Part shown: one piece after another, positions 7,512-14,265 of the stretch
How positions within the stretch are numbered: the first letter of the stretch is position 1
How the letters are laid out: every line of letters begins with the position of its first letter
NCBI GenBank assembly: GCA_021296375.1
Contig: JAGWAQ010000018.1
Coordinates: 1 to 16,856, forward strand
DNA: 16,856 nt
Direction: 5' to 3'
Source of the DNA: Alphaproteobacteria bacterium
GTDB taxonomy: Bacteria; Pseudomonadota; Alphaproteobacteria; Puniceispirillales; UBA1172
The notes under the pieces: generated by a model
Told to the model about the DNA's origin: nothing
The model's database searches: none
Seen by the model: the letters and a program-made list of their open reading frames with translations, nothing else
Made by a program: the position numbers and the translations under genes

Positions 7512-8075
7512 TTATTTTTCATCTCTGGCCGCCGCCTCGCGACGACGTTGTTTTTTCAGCCAGAGCGGCTCCCCGAACACCGGCTCCGGCAACTCTTCGC
7601 GAGGGCCGCCCGGCATGGTGGGGCGCGGCGCAAACCGATCCATCGATTGCAACCGGTCATACATCACCAACGCCCCGGCCACCGCCAGGTTAAGTGAAAA
7701 CCGTGTCGGAATTTTGATGATATGATGGCACAGGTCCTGGGTTTCCTCGCTCAGGCCCATGCGTTCAGCGCCAAGAATATACGCCGCCTGGCGGGGGTGC
7801 CGGAAACTGGGCAAAACGACGGCGTCATCGGTCAGCTCAATCCCCACCAACTGGCAGCCTTCGGGCAGGGCCAGCTCACGGGGGGAGGCGAACATATACA
7901 ACGGGATTTGCTCGATCGCTTTTGACGTGTCGGCATGGGCGATTTCCCGCCGATTGAGGGTATCCCCGACGGTAAAGGCAAAAGCCGCATCAAAAGCATG
8001 GGCCGTTCGGATCACCGCGCCGGCGTTCCGCGCCTTGCTGACATTTTCAACCCCAAGCGCCGCGTAACCTCGCAT
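7512..8075 (-). CDS. SpoU/TrmH-family RNA 2'-O-methyltransferase (TrmL-like)
   Basis: SPOUT methyltransferase of 187 residues with the three signature motifs: motif 1 ARNAGAVIRTA (15-25) with its conserved Asn17, motif 2 YILGAERMGLSEE (99-111) and motif 3 FSLNLAVAGALVMYD (126-140). Motifs 2 and 3 form the knotted SAM pocket. The body has the size of TrmL, which methylates the ribose at position 34 of certain tRNA-Leu. It lacks the N-terminal ribosome-protein-like domain of RlmB/TsnR. A basic tail of about 45 residues (LWLKKQRRREAAARDEK at the end) could bind RNA. Which RNA it modifies is not settled by sequence. The ATG at 8075 overlaps the dehydratase stop as TGATG. An in-frame GTG at 8078 is possible but less likely. 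Confidence 0.85.
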   Translation of the reverse strand: MRGYAALGVENVSKARNAGAVIRTAHAFDAAFAFTVGDTLNRREIAHADTSKAIEQIPLYMFASPRELALPEGCQLVGIELTDDAVVLPSFRHPRQAAYILGAERMGLSEETQDLCHHIIKIPTRFSLNLAVAGALVMYDRLQSMDRFAPRPTMPGGPREELPEPVFGEPLWLKKQRRREAAARDEK

Positions 8076-8395
8076 CACTTCACCCCGCTTGAACTGGCCA
8101 TGGCGTCCATGGCTTTGGCCAGCCGTTCATCAAGCGCCGTCAACCCGCCATCATGGTGGGTGGTCAGTTTAACATCGACGCGGCCATAAACATTGGCCCA
8201 TTCGGGATGGTGGTCCATGGCATCCGCCGTGATCGCCACCCGTGTCATGAAACCAAAAGCGGCATTAAAACTGCTGAAGCGGAAGGTTTTTTCAATCGCC
8301 TTGCCGTCATCGGTCAGTCGCCAGTCGGGCAACGCCGCCAGCATCGCGTCGCGTTCATCATCGCTATAAAGTGCAGAAGGCTTAACCGAGGTCAT
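8075..8395 (-). CDS. phhB: Pterin-4a-carbinolamine dehydratase
   Basis: Small dehydratase of 106 residues that removes water from 4a-hydroxy-tetrahydrobiopterin, the product of aromatic amino acid hydroxylases. The family signature DHHPEWANVY (61-70) with catalytic His62 and His63 is complete, and the second block LTTHHDGGLT (77-86) supplies the third active-site His. The length is normal. No phenylalanine hydroxylase is present in the window. Stand-alone copies in bacteria have been linked to pterin or molybdopterin metabolism, so the partner is open. The ATG at 8395 is chosen over GTG 8398 because GGAG lies five bases upstream. That ribosome-binding site overlaps the stop of the esterase gene, and the 3' end overlaps the methyltransferase start, so the three genes form one operon. 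Confidence 0.92.
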   Translation of the reverse strand: MTSVKPSALYSDDERDAMLAALPDWRLTDDGKAIEKTFRFSSFNAAFGFMTRVAITADAMDHHPEWANVYGRVDVKLTTHHDGGLTALDERLAKAMDAMASSSGVK

Positions 8396-8404
8396 CACGT
8401 CTCC

Positions 8405-9049
8405 TTACGGCCGGGCGAGGGCCAGCAATTGGTCCACCATTGGGCGAATGCGCTGAACAATCACCGCCACCCCGTCGGTATTGGGGTGAATGCCGTCGTC
8501 CTGATTAAGCTCAGGCTCAAGCGCGACGCCATCAAGGAAAAACGGGTAAAACAGCACCGGCGCCGGGCGGGTTTGCGCGGCCTTGACCGCCGACATAAAC
8601 GCCGCGTCAAACATCTTGCCGTAATCAAGCCCGAGATTGGCAGGCGCATGCATCCCCGCCAACAGCACCGGAATATTCTTGTCCTGGATGGCCGATAAGA
8701 TCGTGCCAAGGTTGCGTTCCATGTCTTGCGGCGGCAACCCCCTTAGCGCATCATTGCCGCCCAGCACCACAATCACGGCATCAGGCTGGTCCGCAAGCGA
8801 CCAGCCAACACGGCTGGCGCCCCCCGCCGTGGTGTCACCGGAAATGCCGCCATTGATGATATCGACATGACGGCCATCACGGGCCAGGTCCGCCCCCAGC
8901 TGGTCGGGAAACGCCACCCCTTGCGGCAAACCGTACCCCGCCACCAGACTGTCGCCAAAAACCAGCAGCCGCAATGGCTCCGCCTGCGCCGACCAGGAAG
9001 CCAGAAGAAGCGTGATGGCAACAACAGCAGATGAGAAAAATCGTGGCAT
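8405..9049 (-). CDS. tesA: SGNH-hydrolase arylesterase / lysophospholipase (TesA-like)
   Basis: Periplasmic GDSL esterase of 214 residues from ATG 9049. That start gives a clean signal peptide (basic PR, hydrophobic SSAVVAITLLLASWS, cleavage after AQA at residue 23), whereas the ATG 14 codons upstream would put extra residues in front of it. The four SGNH blocks are present: FGDSLVAGYG (nucleophile Ser34), GGISGDTTAGG (Gly71), VVLGGNDALRG (Asn99) and DDGIHPN (Asp185, His188). E. coli TesA (acyl-CoA thioesterase I, protease I, lysophospholipase L1) has the same layout. It lies divergent to an ABC ATPase/permease pair matching ybbA-ybbP, which is also the E. coli arrangement. It is the first gene of an operon with phhB and the SpoU methyltransferase. 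Confidence 0.9.
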   Translation of the reverse strand: MPRFFSSAVVAITLLLASWSAQAEPLRLLVFGDSLVAGYGLPQGVAFPDQLGADLARDGRHVDIINGGISGDTTAGGASRVGWSLADQPDAVIVVLGGNDALRGLPPQDMERNLGTILSAIQDKNIPVLLAGMHAPANLGLDYGKMFDAAFMSAVKAAQTRPAPVLFYPFFLDGVALEPELNQDDGIHPNTDGVAVIVQRIRPMVDQLLALARP

Positions 9050-9075
9050 AATTTGAAAACCTTGGCTAAACACCC

Positions 9076-9105
9076 AATATATGTACCACAAATTAAATTT
9101 ATGAA
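9076..9105 (-). promoter_or_regulatory. Candidate promoter of the tesA-phhB-methyltransferase operon
   Basis: On the minus strand TTCATA (9105-9100) and TATATT (9081-9076) are 18 bases apart, with four and five matches to consensus. Transcription would start near 9069, leaving a leader of about 20 bases with an AAGG before the ATG at 9049. The 118-base divergent gap must also hold the plus-strand promoter of the ABC pair, which I could not place confidently. TTGAAA 9053-9058 with AATATA 9076-9081 has 17-base spacing and is possible. Confidence 0.25.
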
Positions 9106-9167
9106 AAGCACAGGCGGCGGCAACCGCTCGTGCCTATCTTACCGAAGATTTTAAGTCAGGACATCCC

Positions 9168-9944
9168 ATGTCAGTATCCCGCGCCGCCTCTGCTTCATCA
9201 GCTCAACCGATGATCGCCCTTACCAACATCAGCTTGTCGATGCCAAGTCGCGCCGGCACGGTGGATATTCTGAACAACGTCACGGTCAAGATCAACGCTG
9301 GCGAAACCGTCGCCGTGCTGGGGCCAAGCGGCGCCGGCAAGACCACCGCGATGATGGTGATGGCGGGGCTGGAAGGCGTCACCAAAGGTCAGGTGGTGGT
9401 GGCGGGGCATGACCTGAACGCCCTTGATGAAGATCGCCTGGCGGAAATTCGCCGTGATCATATTGGCATTATCTTTCAGGCTTTCCGCCTGATCCCGTCC
9501 ATGACCGCGCTGGAAAATGTCGCCATTCCGCTTGAGCTGGAAGGCGCAAAAGATGCGTTTGAACGGGCGCAGGTGGCGCTGACGGATGTCGGGCTTGGCC
9601 ACCGAATTGACCATTTCCCTGACCAGCTTTCCGGTGGTGAGCAGCAGCGCGTCGCCATTGCCCGTGCTATTGTCACGGGGCCCGATATCCTGTTGGCGGA
9701 TGAACCCACAGGCAATCTTGACCAGGCAACAGGGGGCGAGATCATGGACCTGCTGATGGAGACCGCCGCCAAACATGGCACCAGCCTTGTCCTCATCACC
9801 CATGACGAAGCCCTGGCGACACGCCTGAGCCGCATCATCCGCATTGCCGACGGCGCGATTTCAGAAGACCGCAAGACCACACCGGCGAAAAAAGCCCCGG
9901 CGAAAAAGACTTCGGCGAAAAAAACCACCAAAAAGAAGGCCTGA
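9168..9944 (+). CDS. ybbA: ABC transporter ATPase, YbbA/LolD type, with Lys/Ala-rich tail
   Basis: ATPase subunit of 258 residues in the MacB/LolD/FtsE group. Walker A is GPSGAGKT (52-59), the Q-loop Gln104 lies in IIFQAF, the signature is LSGGEQQR (154-161), Walker B is ILLADEPTGNLD (174-185) and the switch His212 lies in LITHDEA. All catalytic residues are present. E. coli YbbA has about 228 residues. The extra length here is a C-terminal tail (236-258) with ten lysines, made of PAKKA, PAKKT and SAKKT repeats and encoded by a 15-bp tandem repeat. The permease starts three bases after the stop. Such ATPases drive mechanotransmission through FtsX-type permeases rather than classical transport. 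Placement beside tesA supports the YbbA assignment over LolD. Confidence 0.92.
   Translation: MSVSRAASASSAQPMIALTNISLSMPSRAGTVDILNNVTVKINAGETVAVLGPSGAGKTTAMMVMAGLEGVTKGQVVVAGHDLNALDEDRLAEIRRDHIGIIFQAFRLIPSMTALENVAIPLELEGAKDAFERAQVALTDVGLGHRIDHFPDQLSGGEQQRVAIARAIVTGPDILLADEPTGNLDQATGGEIMDLLMETAAKHGTSLVLITHDEALATRLSRIIRIADGAISEDRKTTPAKKAPAKKTSAKKTTKKKA
9882..9926 (+). repeat. 15-bp tandem repeat coding the basic tail of the ABC ATPase
   Basis: Three in-register 15-base units begin at 9882, 9897 and 9912. Each starts [C/T]CGGCG followed by a run of six, five or seven A. They encode PAKKA, PAKKT and SAKKT. Unit length is a multiple of three, so copy number can change without breaking the frame, while slippage in the A-runs would. 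Confidence 0.85.
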
Positions 9945-9947
9945 CCC

Positions 9948-12479
9948 ATGACTTCACCTGCTCTGGCCTTTCAGATCGCCATCCGTGAATTGCGCGGTTC
10001 GCTCAGCAAGTTTCGGGTATTCCTGATCGCGCTCACCCTTGGGGTAACGGCGATTGGTGCCGTGGGCAGTATTGCGGAATCCATGCGTTATGGCATTGCG
10101 GTCAATTCCCGGCTGTTGTTTGGCGGTGATCTTGACGCCAGCTCAACCCATAAACCGGCGCCGAAAGTGGTGCTGGAGGAAATGGCCAAACACGGCCAGA
10201 CGTCCTCCGTCATCATGATGCGGGCGATGCTGGGTTCGGTCAAAGACGATCAGCCGATCCGCCGCCTTGTGTCCCTCAAGGTGGTGGATGACCACTGGCC
10301 TCTGCTCGGGGCGCCACGCCTTGACCCCCCTATTCCCCTTGATCAAGCCTTGAGTGTCGTCAAGGGCAACCCCGGGATTGTCGCCAACCCCGGGCTGTTG
10401 CGTGTGCTGGGGGCTGATGTCGGGGATACCGTCAGGCTGGGGGATATTGATGTTCATGTCAGCGCCATCCTGCTCCATGAACCGGACCGCAGTTTCGGGT
10501 TTGAGCAATTCGCACCAAGCGTGATTCTGGCAGATGAAAACCTTGACGCCACGGGGCTGAATGTTCCTGGCGCGCTGATGACCTATCGCGAACGCCTGTT
10601 GCTCGACAATCCGGCGCGCGATCTGGCGATCCTCAGCCTGCTCAAGTCGACGTCTGAAAACAGCCTGGTGCGGCTTCGCCATCATCGCCAGGGGTCGGCG
10701 GGTTTTCAGGCGTTTCTTTCACGCACTGAAACTTTCCTGACGCTCGTTAGCCTGACCGCGCTGCTGATCGGCGGGCTGGGGGTATCGTCGGCGGTGCGCG
10801 CCTGGCTGACCAACCGGATGCCGGTATTGGCGACGCTGAAATGCCTTGGCGCCCCCGCGCCCTTGATTTTCTGGGTCTATTTTATTCAGGTGTTGATCCT
10901 GACCACGCTTGGTGTTGCCCTCGGGCTGGGGCTTGCGGTCATTACCCCATGGGTGGTGAAAGCCCTGCTCGGCGCCGTCGTGGTGGTGCCGATTGAAACC
11001 GGCCTGTTTCCGGCGCCATTGCTGGCCGCTGGCGGGTTTGGCTTTCTGACCGCCATCACTTTTTCGGTCTGGCCTTTGGGCAAAGCGCGGGAGGTCAACC
11101 CCAGCCAGTTGTTCCGCACCTTGATCACGGTTCCCACGGGCAAGCCCAAAAAACGCTACCTCGGGGTGATCGCCCTCAGCACCATCGGCCTCATGGCCCT
11201 GACATGGTGGGCCACCACCAGCCCTGTGCTGGCGATTGGCTTTATGGTCGGGGTGTTGGGGTCGCTCGCCCTGCTGGCGGTGCTTGGTGATGTCGTGGTG
11301 CGTTCGATCAAACGCCTGCCGAAAATCCGCAACACGGCGTTAAGCCTGGCCATGGCGGCGCTGGTGCGGCCGGGCAATTCCACCCGCACGGTCATCGTCA
11401 CCTTTGGCCTGGGGTTGACGGTGCTGGTCGCCATCGCGGTGTCGGAATTTAACATGAACCGCCAGATCAACACCCGGCTTGAGGACGAGGCCCCGGCGTG
11501 GTTCTTTATTGATATCCAGCCCCATCAGCAGGAGGAATTCCTGTCCACCACCGCCGGGTTTGTGGGGGCGGATAATATCGTCATGGTGCCGCTGGTGCGC
11601 GGCCGTGTCGTGGCCCTCAACGGGGTGCCGGCGGCGGAGATCAACGCGCCGCAATCTGAAGAATGGATTCTGCGCGGCGATCGCGGCCTGACCTGGTCCC
11701 CGACCCCGCCAGAGGGCGCCCGTATCGTCAAGGGGGAATGGTGGGATGCTGATCACACCGGCCCCATGGAAGTGTCCATGGATGATGAAGCCATGGTCGC
11801 CTTTGGTCTTGATCTTGGGGATAGCGTTACCCTCAATATCGCGGGCCGTGAGCTGATGGCCACCATCACCTCAAGCCGCCAGATCGAATGGCAGAATTTC
11901 GGCCTGAACTTTGTTTTTGTGTTAAGCCCGGGCATGATCGAGGCGGCCCCCCACAACTGGGTCGCCACCGTCGCCACGGATGACCCGGAGACCGAAGCCG
12001 CCGTCGACCGTAATGTCGCCGCGTTGATGCCCAATGTGTCGTCGATTTCTGTCCGTGAAGCGGCGGTTACCGTGGGGCGGATTCTGGGGCTTGTTTCCAT
12101 GGCCATCCAGATCACCGCCAGCATCACCCTTGTGGCAGGGTTCTCGGTATTGGCGGGGACGGTCGCGGCAAGCGAGGCCCGGCGGATCAATTCATCGATC
12201 ATCCTGAAAGTGCTGGGGGCGACACGGCGGGTCATCCTGATGTCCTATATCTATGAATACGCCCTGCTGGGGCTGATCACCGGCCTTGTGGCTGTTGCTA
12301 TTGGCACCGCCGCCAGTTACGCGGTGATCGGGATTTTCCTGCAAACCAGTTTTGTCTTCCCGCCTGTGCTGGCGGCGGGGGTTGCCCTTGGAGGGGCGAT
12401 GGCGACCGTGGTCCTAGGGTTGATCGGCGCGTCGCGGACATTGGGGCGGAAGCCTGGCCCAGTGCTTCGGCAAGATTAA
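9948..12479 (+). CDS. ybbP: FtsX-type ABC permease, YbbP family
   Basis: Inner-membrane permease of 843 residues with two FtsX domains, close to the length of E. coli YbbP (about 800). A first helix (about 23-43) is followed by a periplasmic region (about 45-260) containing a MacB-core-like GNPGIVANPGLLRVLGADVGD. Helices then follow near 263-285, 305-335 and 355-378, two central ones between 405 and 450 and one near 480-500. A second periplasmic region and three C-terminal helices complete ten. GGLGVSSAVRAWL and VLGATRRVILMSY are the coupling-helix areas typical of FtsX domains. It pairs with the ATPase three bases upstream. In E. coli this complex works next to TesA, and I recall reports that the three associate to act on hydrophobic compounds in the periplasm. 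The 3' end forms the first unit of a tandem repeat that continues past the stop. Confidence 0.9.
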   Translation: MTSPALAFQIAIRELRGSLSKFRVFLIALTLGVTAIGAVGSIAESMRYGIAVNSRLLFGGDLDASSTHKPAPKVVLEEMAKHGQTSSVIMMRAMLGSVKDDQPIRRLVSLKVVDDHWPLLGAPRLDPPIPLDQALSVVKGNPGIVANPGLLRVLGADVGDTVRLGDIDVHVSAILLHEPDRSFGFEQFAPSVILADENLDATGLNVPGALMTYRERLLLDNPARDLAILSLLKSTSENSLVRLRHHRQGSAGFQAFLSRTETFLTLVSLTALLIGGLGVSSAVRAWLTNRMPVLATLKCLGAPAPLIFWVYFIQVLILTTLGVALGLGLAVITPWVVKALLGAVVVVPIETGLFPAPLLAAGGFGFLTAITFSVWPLGKAREVNPSQLFRTLITVPTGKPKKRYLGVIALSTIGLMALTWWATTSPVLAIGFMVGVLGSLALLAVLGDVVVRSIKRLPKIRNTALSLAMAALVRPGNSTRTVIVTFGLGLTVLVAIAVSEFNMNRQINTRLEDEAPAWFFIDIQPHQQEEFLSTTAGFVGADNIVMVPLVRGRVVALNGVPAAEINAPQSEEWILRGDRGLTWSPTPPEGARIVKGEWWDADHTGPMEVSMDDEAMVAFGLDLGDSVTLNIAGRELMATITSSRQIEWQNFGLNFVFVLSPGMIEAAPHNWVATVATDDPETEAAVDRNVAALMPNVSSISVREAAVTVGRILGLVSMAIQITASITLVAGFSVLAGTVAASEARRINSSIILKVLGATRRVILMSYIYEYALLGLITGLVAVAIGTAASYAVIGIFLQTSFVFPPVLAAGVALGGAMATVVLGLIGASRTLGRKPGPVLRQD

Positions 12480-12537
12480 GGGGCTTCGGCAGGATTAAAG
12501 GAGCTGCGGCAAGATTAAGGAGCTGCGGCAGGATTAA
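12464..12537 (+). repeat. Four-copy 19-20 bp tandem repeat spanning the ybbP stop codon
   Basis: The 16-base core GCTKCGGCARGATTAA occurs at 12464, 12483, 12503 and 12522, with 3-4 base linkers (GGG, AGGA, GGA). The first copy is coding and contains the ybbP stop. The other three lie downstream. Copies 1-2 read CTTCGG and 3-4 CTGCGG, while copies 1 and 3 read CAAGAT and 2 and 4 CAGGAT. The linkers after copies 2 and 3 create AAGGAG-like strings. It looks like stepwise duplication of the gene end. Confidence 0.92.
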
Positions 12538-12547
12538 TGGGAAAAAC

Positions 12548-12576
12548 TTGCAGTTTCCGGCATCGCGGGCTATAGC
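12548..12576 (+). promoter_or_regulatory. Candidate promoter giving a leaderless argG transcript
   Basis: TTGCAG (12548-12553) and TATAGC (12571-12576) are 17 bases apart. The wider GCTATAGC fits the alphaproteobacterial GCTANAWC -10 with one mismatch. A start seven bases beyond the -10 falls on 12583, the A of the argG ATG. There is no Shine-Dalgarno in the 20 bases before that ATG. Consensus match is moderate; the coincidence of position is what supports it. Confidence 0.45.
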
Positions 12577-12582
12577 ATCGGC

Positions 12583-13803
12583 ATGACTGATACATCCTCA
12601 CCTAAAAAAGTAGTGCTCGCTTATTCAGGCGGGCTGGACACCTCTGTAATTCTGCGTTGGCTGCAGGACGCCCACGGCGCGGAAGTCGTGACCTTTACGG
12701 CTGATCTCGGTCAGGGCGAGGACATTGAGCCTGCCCGCGCCAAAGCCAAAGCCATGGGCATCAAGGAAATTTACATCGAAGATCTGCGCGAGGAGTTTAC
12801 CCGCGATTACGTCTTCCCGATGTTCCGTGCCAATGCGCTTTATGAAGGGGAATACCTGCTCGGCACCTCGATTGCCCGCCCCCTGATCGCCAAGCGGCAG
12901 ATCGAGATTGCCCGCGAAGTCGGGGCCGATGCCGTCAGCCACGGGGCGACCGGCAAAGGCAATGATCAGGTGCGGTTTGAGCTGGGGTATTACGCGCTGG
13001 AGCCTGGCATTAAAGTCGTCGCGCCATGGCGGGAATGGGATTTAACCTCCCGCACCAGGCTGATCGATTATGCCGAAAAGCACCAGATCCAGATCCCGAA
13101 AGACAAGCGCGGCGAAGCGCCGTTCAGCGTCGACGCCAATCTTCTGCATATTTCCGCTGAAGGCAAAGTGCTGGAAGACCCCTGGGCGGAGCCGGAGGAA
13201 TATGTCTATTCCCGCACGGTTTCCCCTATGGATGCGCCCGACACGCCAACCGAAATCACCATTGATTTTGCCGGCGGTGATCCGGTTGCCATCAACGGCA
13301 AGGAAATGACCCCCGCCACTCTTTTGGCCGAATTGAACCGCCTTGGTGGCGCCAATGGCATCGGCCGTCTTGACCTGGTGGAAAACCGTTTTGTCGGGAT
13401 GAAATCCCGCGGGGTTTACGAAACCCCGGGGGGAACCATTTTGCTGAAAGCCCGCCGCGCGATGGAATCCATCACCCTTGATCGCGGCGCCGCCCATGCC
13501 AAAGACAGCATGATGCCGCGTTACGCTGAACTGGTCTATAACGGGTTCTGGTTCGACCCTGAACGCGAGATGATGCAAAAGGCGATCGACGCGACGCAAG
13601 CGAAAGTCACGGGCACGGTGCGGATGAAGCTGTATAAAGGCAACATCATCATCACCGGCCGCAAGTCACCGCATTCGCTTTATCATCCTGACCTGGTGAC
13701 GTTTGAAGATGGCACCGCGGATTATGACCAGACCGATGCCCACGGGTTCATCCGCCTCAATGCCCTGCGCCTGCGCGTCGGCAAGATGATGCAGGGCGAT
13801 TGA
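12583..13803 (+). CDS. argG: Argininosuccinate synthase
   Basis: Cytosolic ligase of 406 residues that joins citrulline and aspartate using ATP, the penultimate step of arginine biosynthesis. The PP-loop ATP site AYSGGLDTSVILRWL (13-27) is complete. SHGATGKGNDQVRFELGYY binds aspartate and citrulline, and GRKSPHSLY near the C-terminus is conserved. The length matches the common bacterial type 1 enzyme. The ATG at 12583 is the only start that gives the usual short N-terminus before the PP-loop, and it has no visible ribosome-binding site. The gene is monocistronic: a tandem repeat and a candidate promoter precede it and a strong terminator follows. Confidence 0.97.
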   Translation: MTDTSSPKKVVLAYSGGLDTSVILRWLQDAHGAEVVTFTADLGQGEDIEPARAKAKAMGIKEIYIEDLREEFTRDYVFPMFRANALYEGEYLLGTSIARPLIAKRQIEIAREVGADAVSHGATGKGNDQVRFELGYYALEPGIKVVAPWREWDLTSRTRLIDYAEKHQIQIPKDKRGEAPFSVDANLLHISAEGKVLEDPWAEPEEYVYSRTVSPMDAPDTPTEITIDFAGGDPVAINGKEMTPATLLAELNRLGGANGIGRLDLVENRFVGMKSRGVYETPGGTILLKARRAMESITLDRGAAHAKDSMMPRYAELVYNGFWFDPEREMMQKAIDATQAKVTGTVRMKLYKGNIIITGRKSPHSLYHPDLVTFEDGTADYDQTDAHGFIRLNALRLRVGKMMQGD

Positions 13804-13832
13804 CCGAACCGCATGACTAAAATCAAAATGCG

Positions 13833-13863
13833 CCCTCTGCCCGTCGCGGCAGGGGGTTTTTTT
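13833..13863 (+). terminator. Rho-independent terminator of argG
   Basis: CCCTCTGCC (13833-13841) pairs with GGCAGGGGG (13848-13856) with one T-G pair around a 6-base loop, followed by seven T (13857-13863). The T-run reaches the stop codon of the convergent small gene. On the minus strand the hairpin is followed by a T-rich CATTTTGATTTT, so it may also act, less strongly, in that direction. Confidence 0.88.
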
Positions 13864-14083
13864 ATTTGATGCAGACTTTGCCCACGCTGCCGTCGTCATT
13901 GACCTGTTTCATCACCACCTTGCCGGAAGGGGCGTAGCTGTAGCCGCTTTCCTTGAGGCCGGTTTCGCATTCAACCGCTTCAACCCAAACATAATCGGTG
14001 TTGCCATTACTGTGCTTGCGGAATTCCGCCATTTCTTCGGTGGGAAAAATCATCAACCCTAAAATGATCAGCATGATTGCCAT
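13862..14083 (-). CDS. Small membrane-anchored hypothetical protein
   Basis: Protein of 73 residues that I do not recognise. The first 13 residues (MAIMLIILGLMIF) are a short hydrophobic segment, either a signal anchor or a short signal sequence without an obvious cleavage site. The rest is a polar domain with two cysteines (Cys39 in VECETG, Cys71 in KVCIK), which could form a disulfide if it lies in the periplasm. AAAGGA on the minus strand seven bases before the ATG at 14083 is a good ribosome-binding site, which argues for a real gene. It converges with argG and shares its terminator region. The 182 bases upstream separate it from divergent sodB. Confidence 0.6.
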   Translation of the reverse strand: MAIMLIILGLMIFPTEEMAEFRKHSNGNTDYVWVEAVECETGLKESGYSYAPSGKVVMKQVNDDGSVGKVCIK

Positions 14084-14199
14084 CGCAATTTCCTTTCAAT
14101 GACGCTCTTTATTGAGGTGGGATGATGAAGATAGAGTTGAAATGTGCCCATAATATGAACGGGTTTGTTACGGGCCCCCTGTTAAATTCATCAAACACC

Positions 14200-14218
14200 A
14201 TATATATAAGTATATAGA
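14200..14218 (+). promoter_or_regulatory. A+T-rich core of the sodB upstream region
   Basis: This stretch contains overlapping TATATA, TATAAG and TATAGA hexamers, the only long A+T-rich block in the 182-base gap between the small minus-strand gene and sodB. It is probably the sodB -10 area, but no -35 with good spacing could be chosen, and I found no convincing iron-responsive operator. Confidence 0.25.
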
Positions 14219-14265
14219 CACACTTGGTAGAATTGCCAATTCCCCACCAGATAAAGGATAAAAAG

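Noticed and set aside
9918..9924. Seven-A run near the end of the ATPase gene as a programmed frameshift site
   Set aside because: The codon phase (GCG AAA AAA ACC) does not form a canonical slippery heptamer, and the downstream gene is already in the same frame.
10143..10685. 180-codon minus-strand frame inside the ABC permease
   Set aside because: Antisense shadow with no domain signature. The sense frame encodes a continuous FtsX-type permease.
12537..12575. Short upstream frame (ATG to TAG, 12 codons) before argG, considered as an arginine leader peptide
   Set aside because: It has only two Arg codons, AGGA is too close to the ATG, no antiterminator hairpin is visible, and the likely promoter lies inside it, so it may not be transcribed.
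14224..14265. TTG-initiated extension of sodB
   Set aside because: The internal ATG at 14266 has a well-spaced AAAGGA and gives the standard SOD N-terminus.
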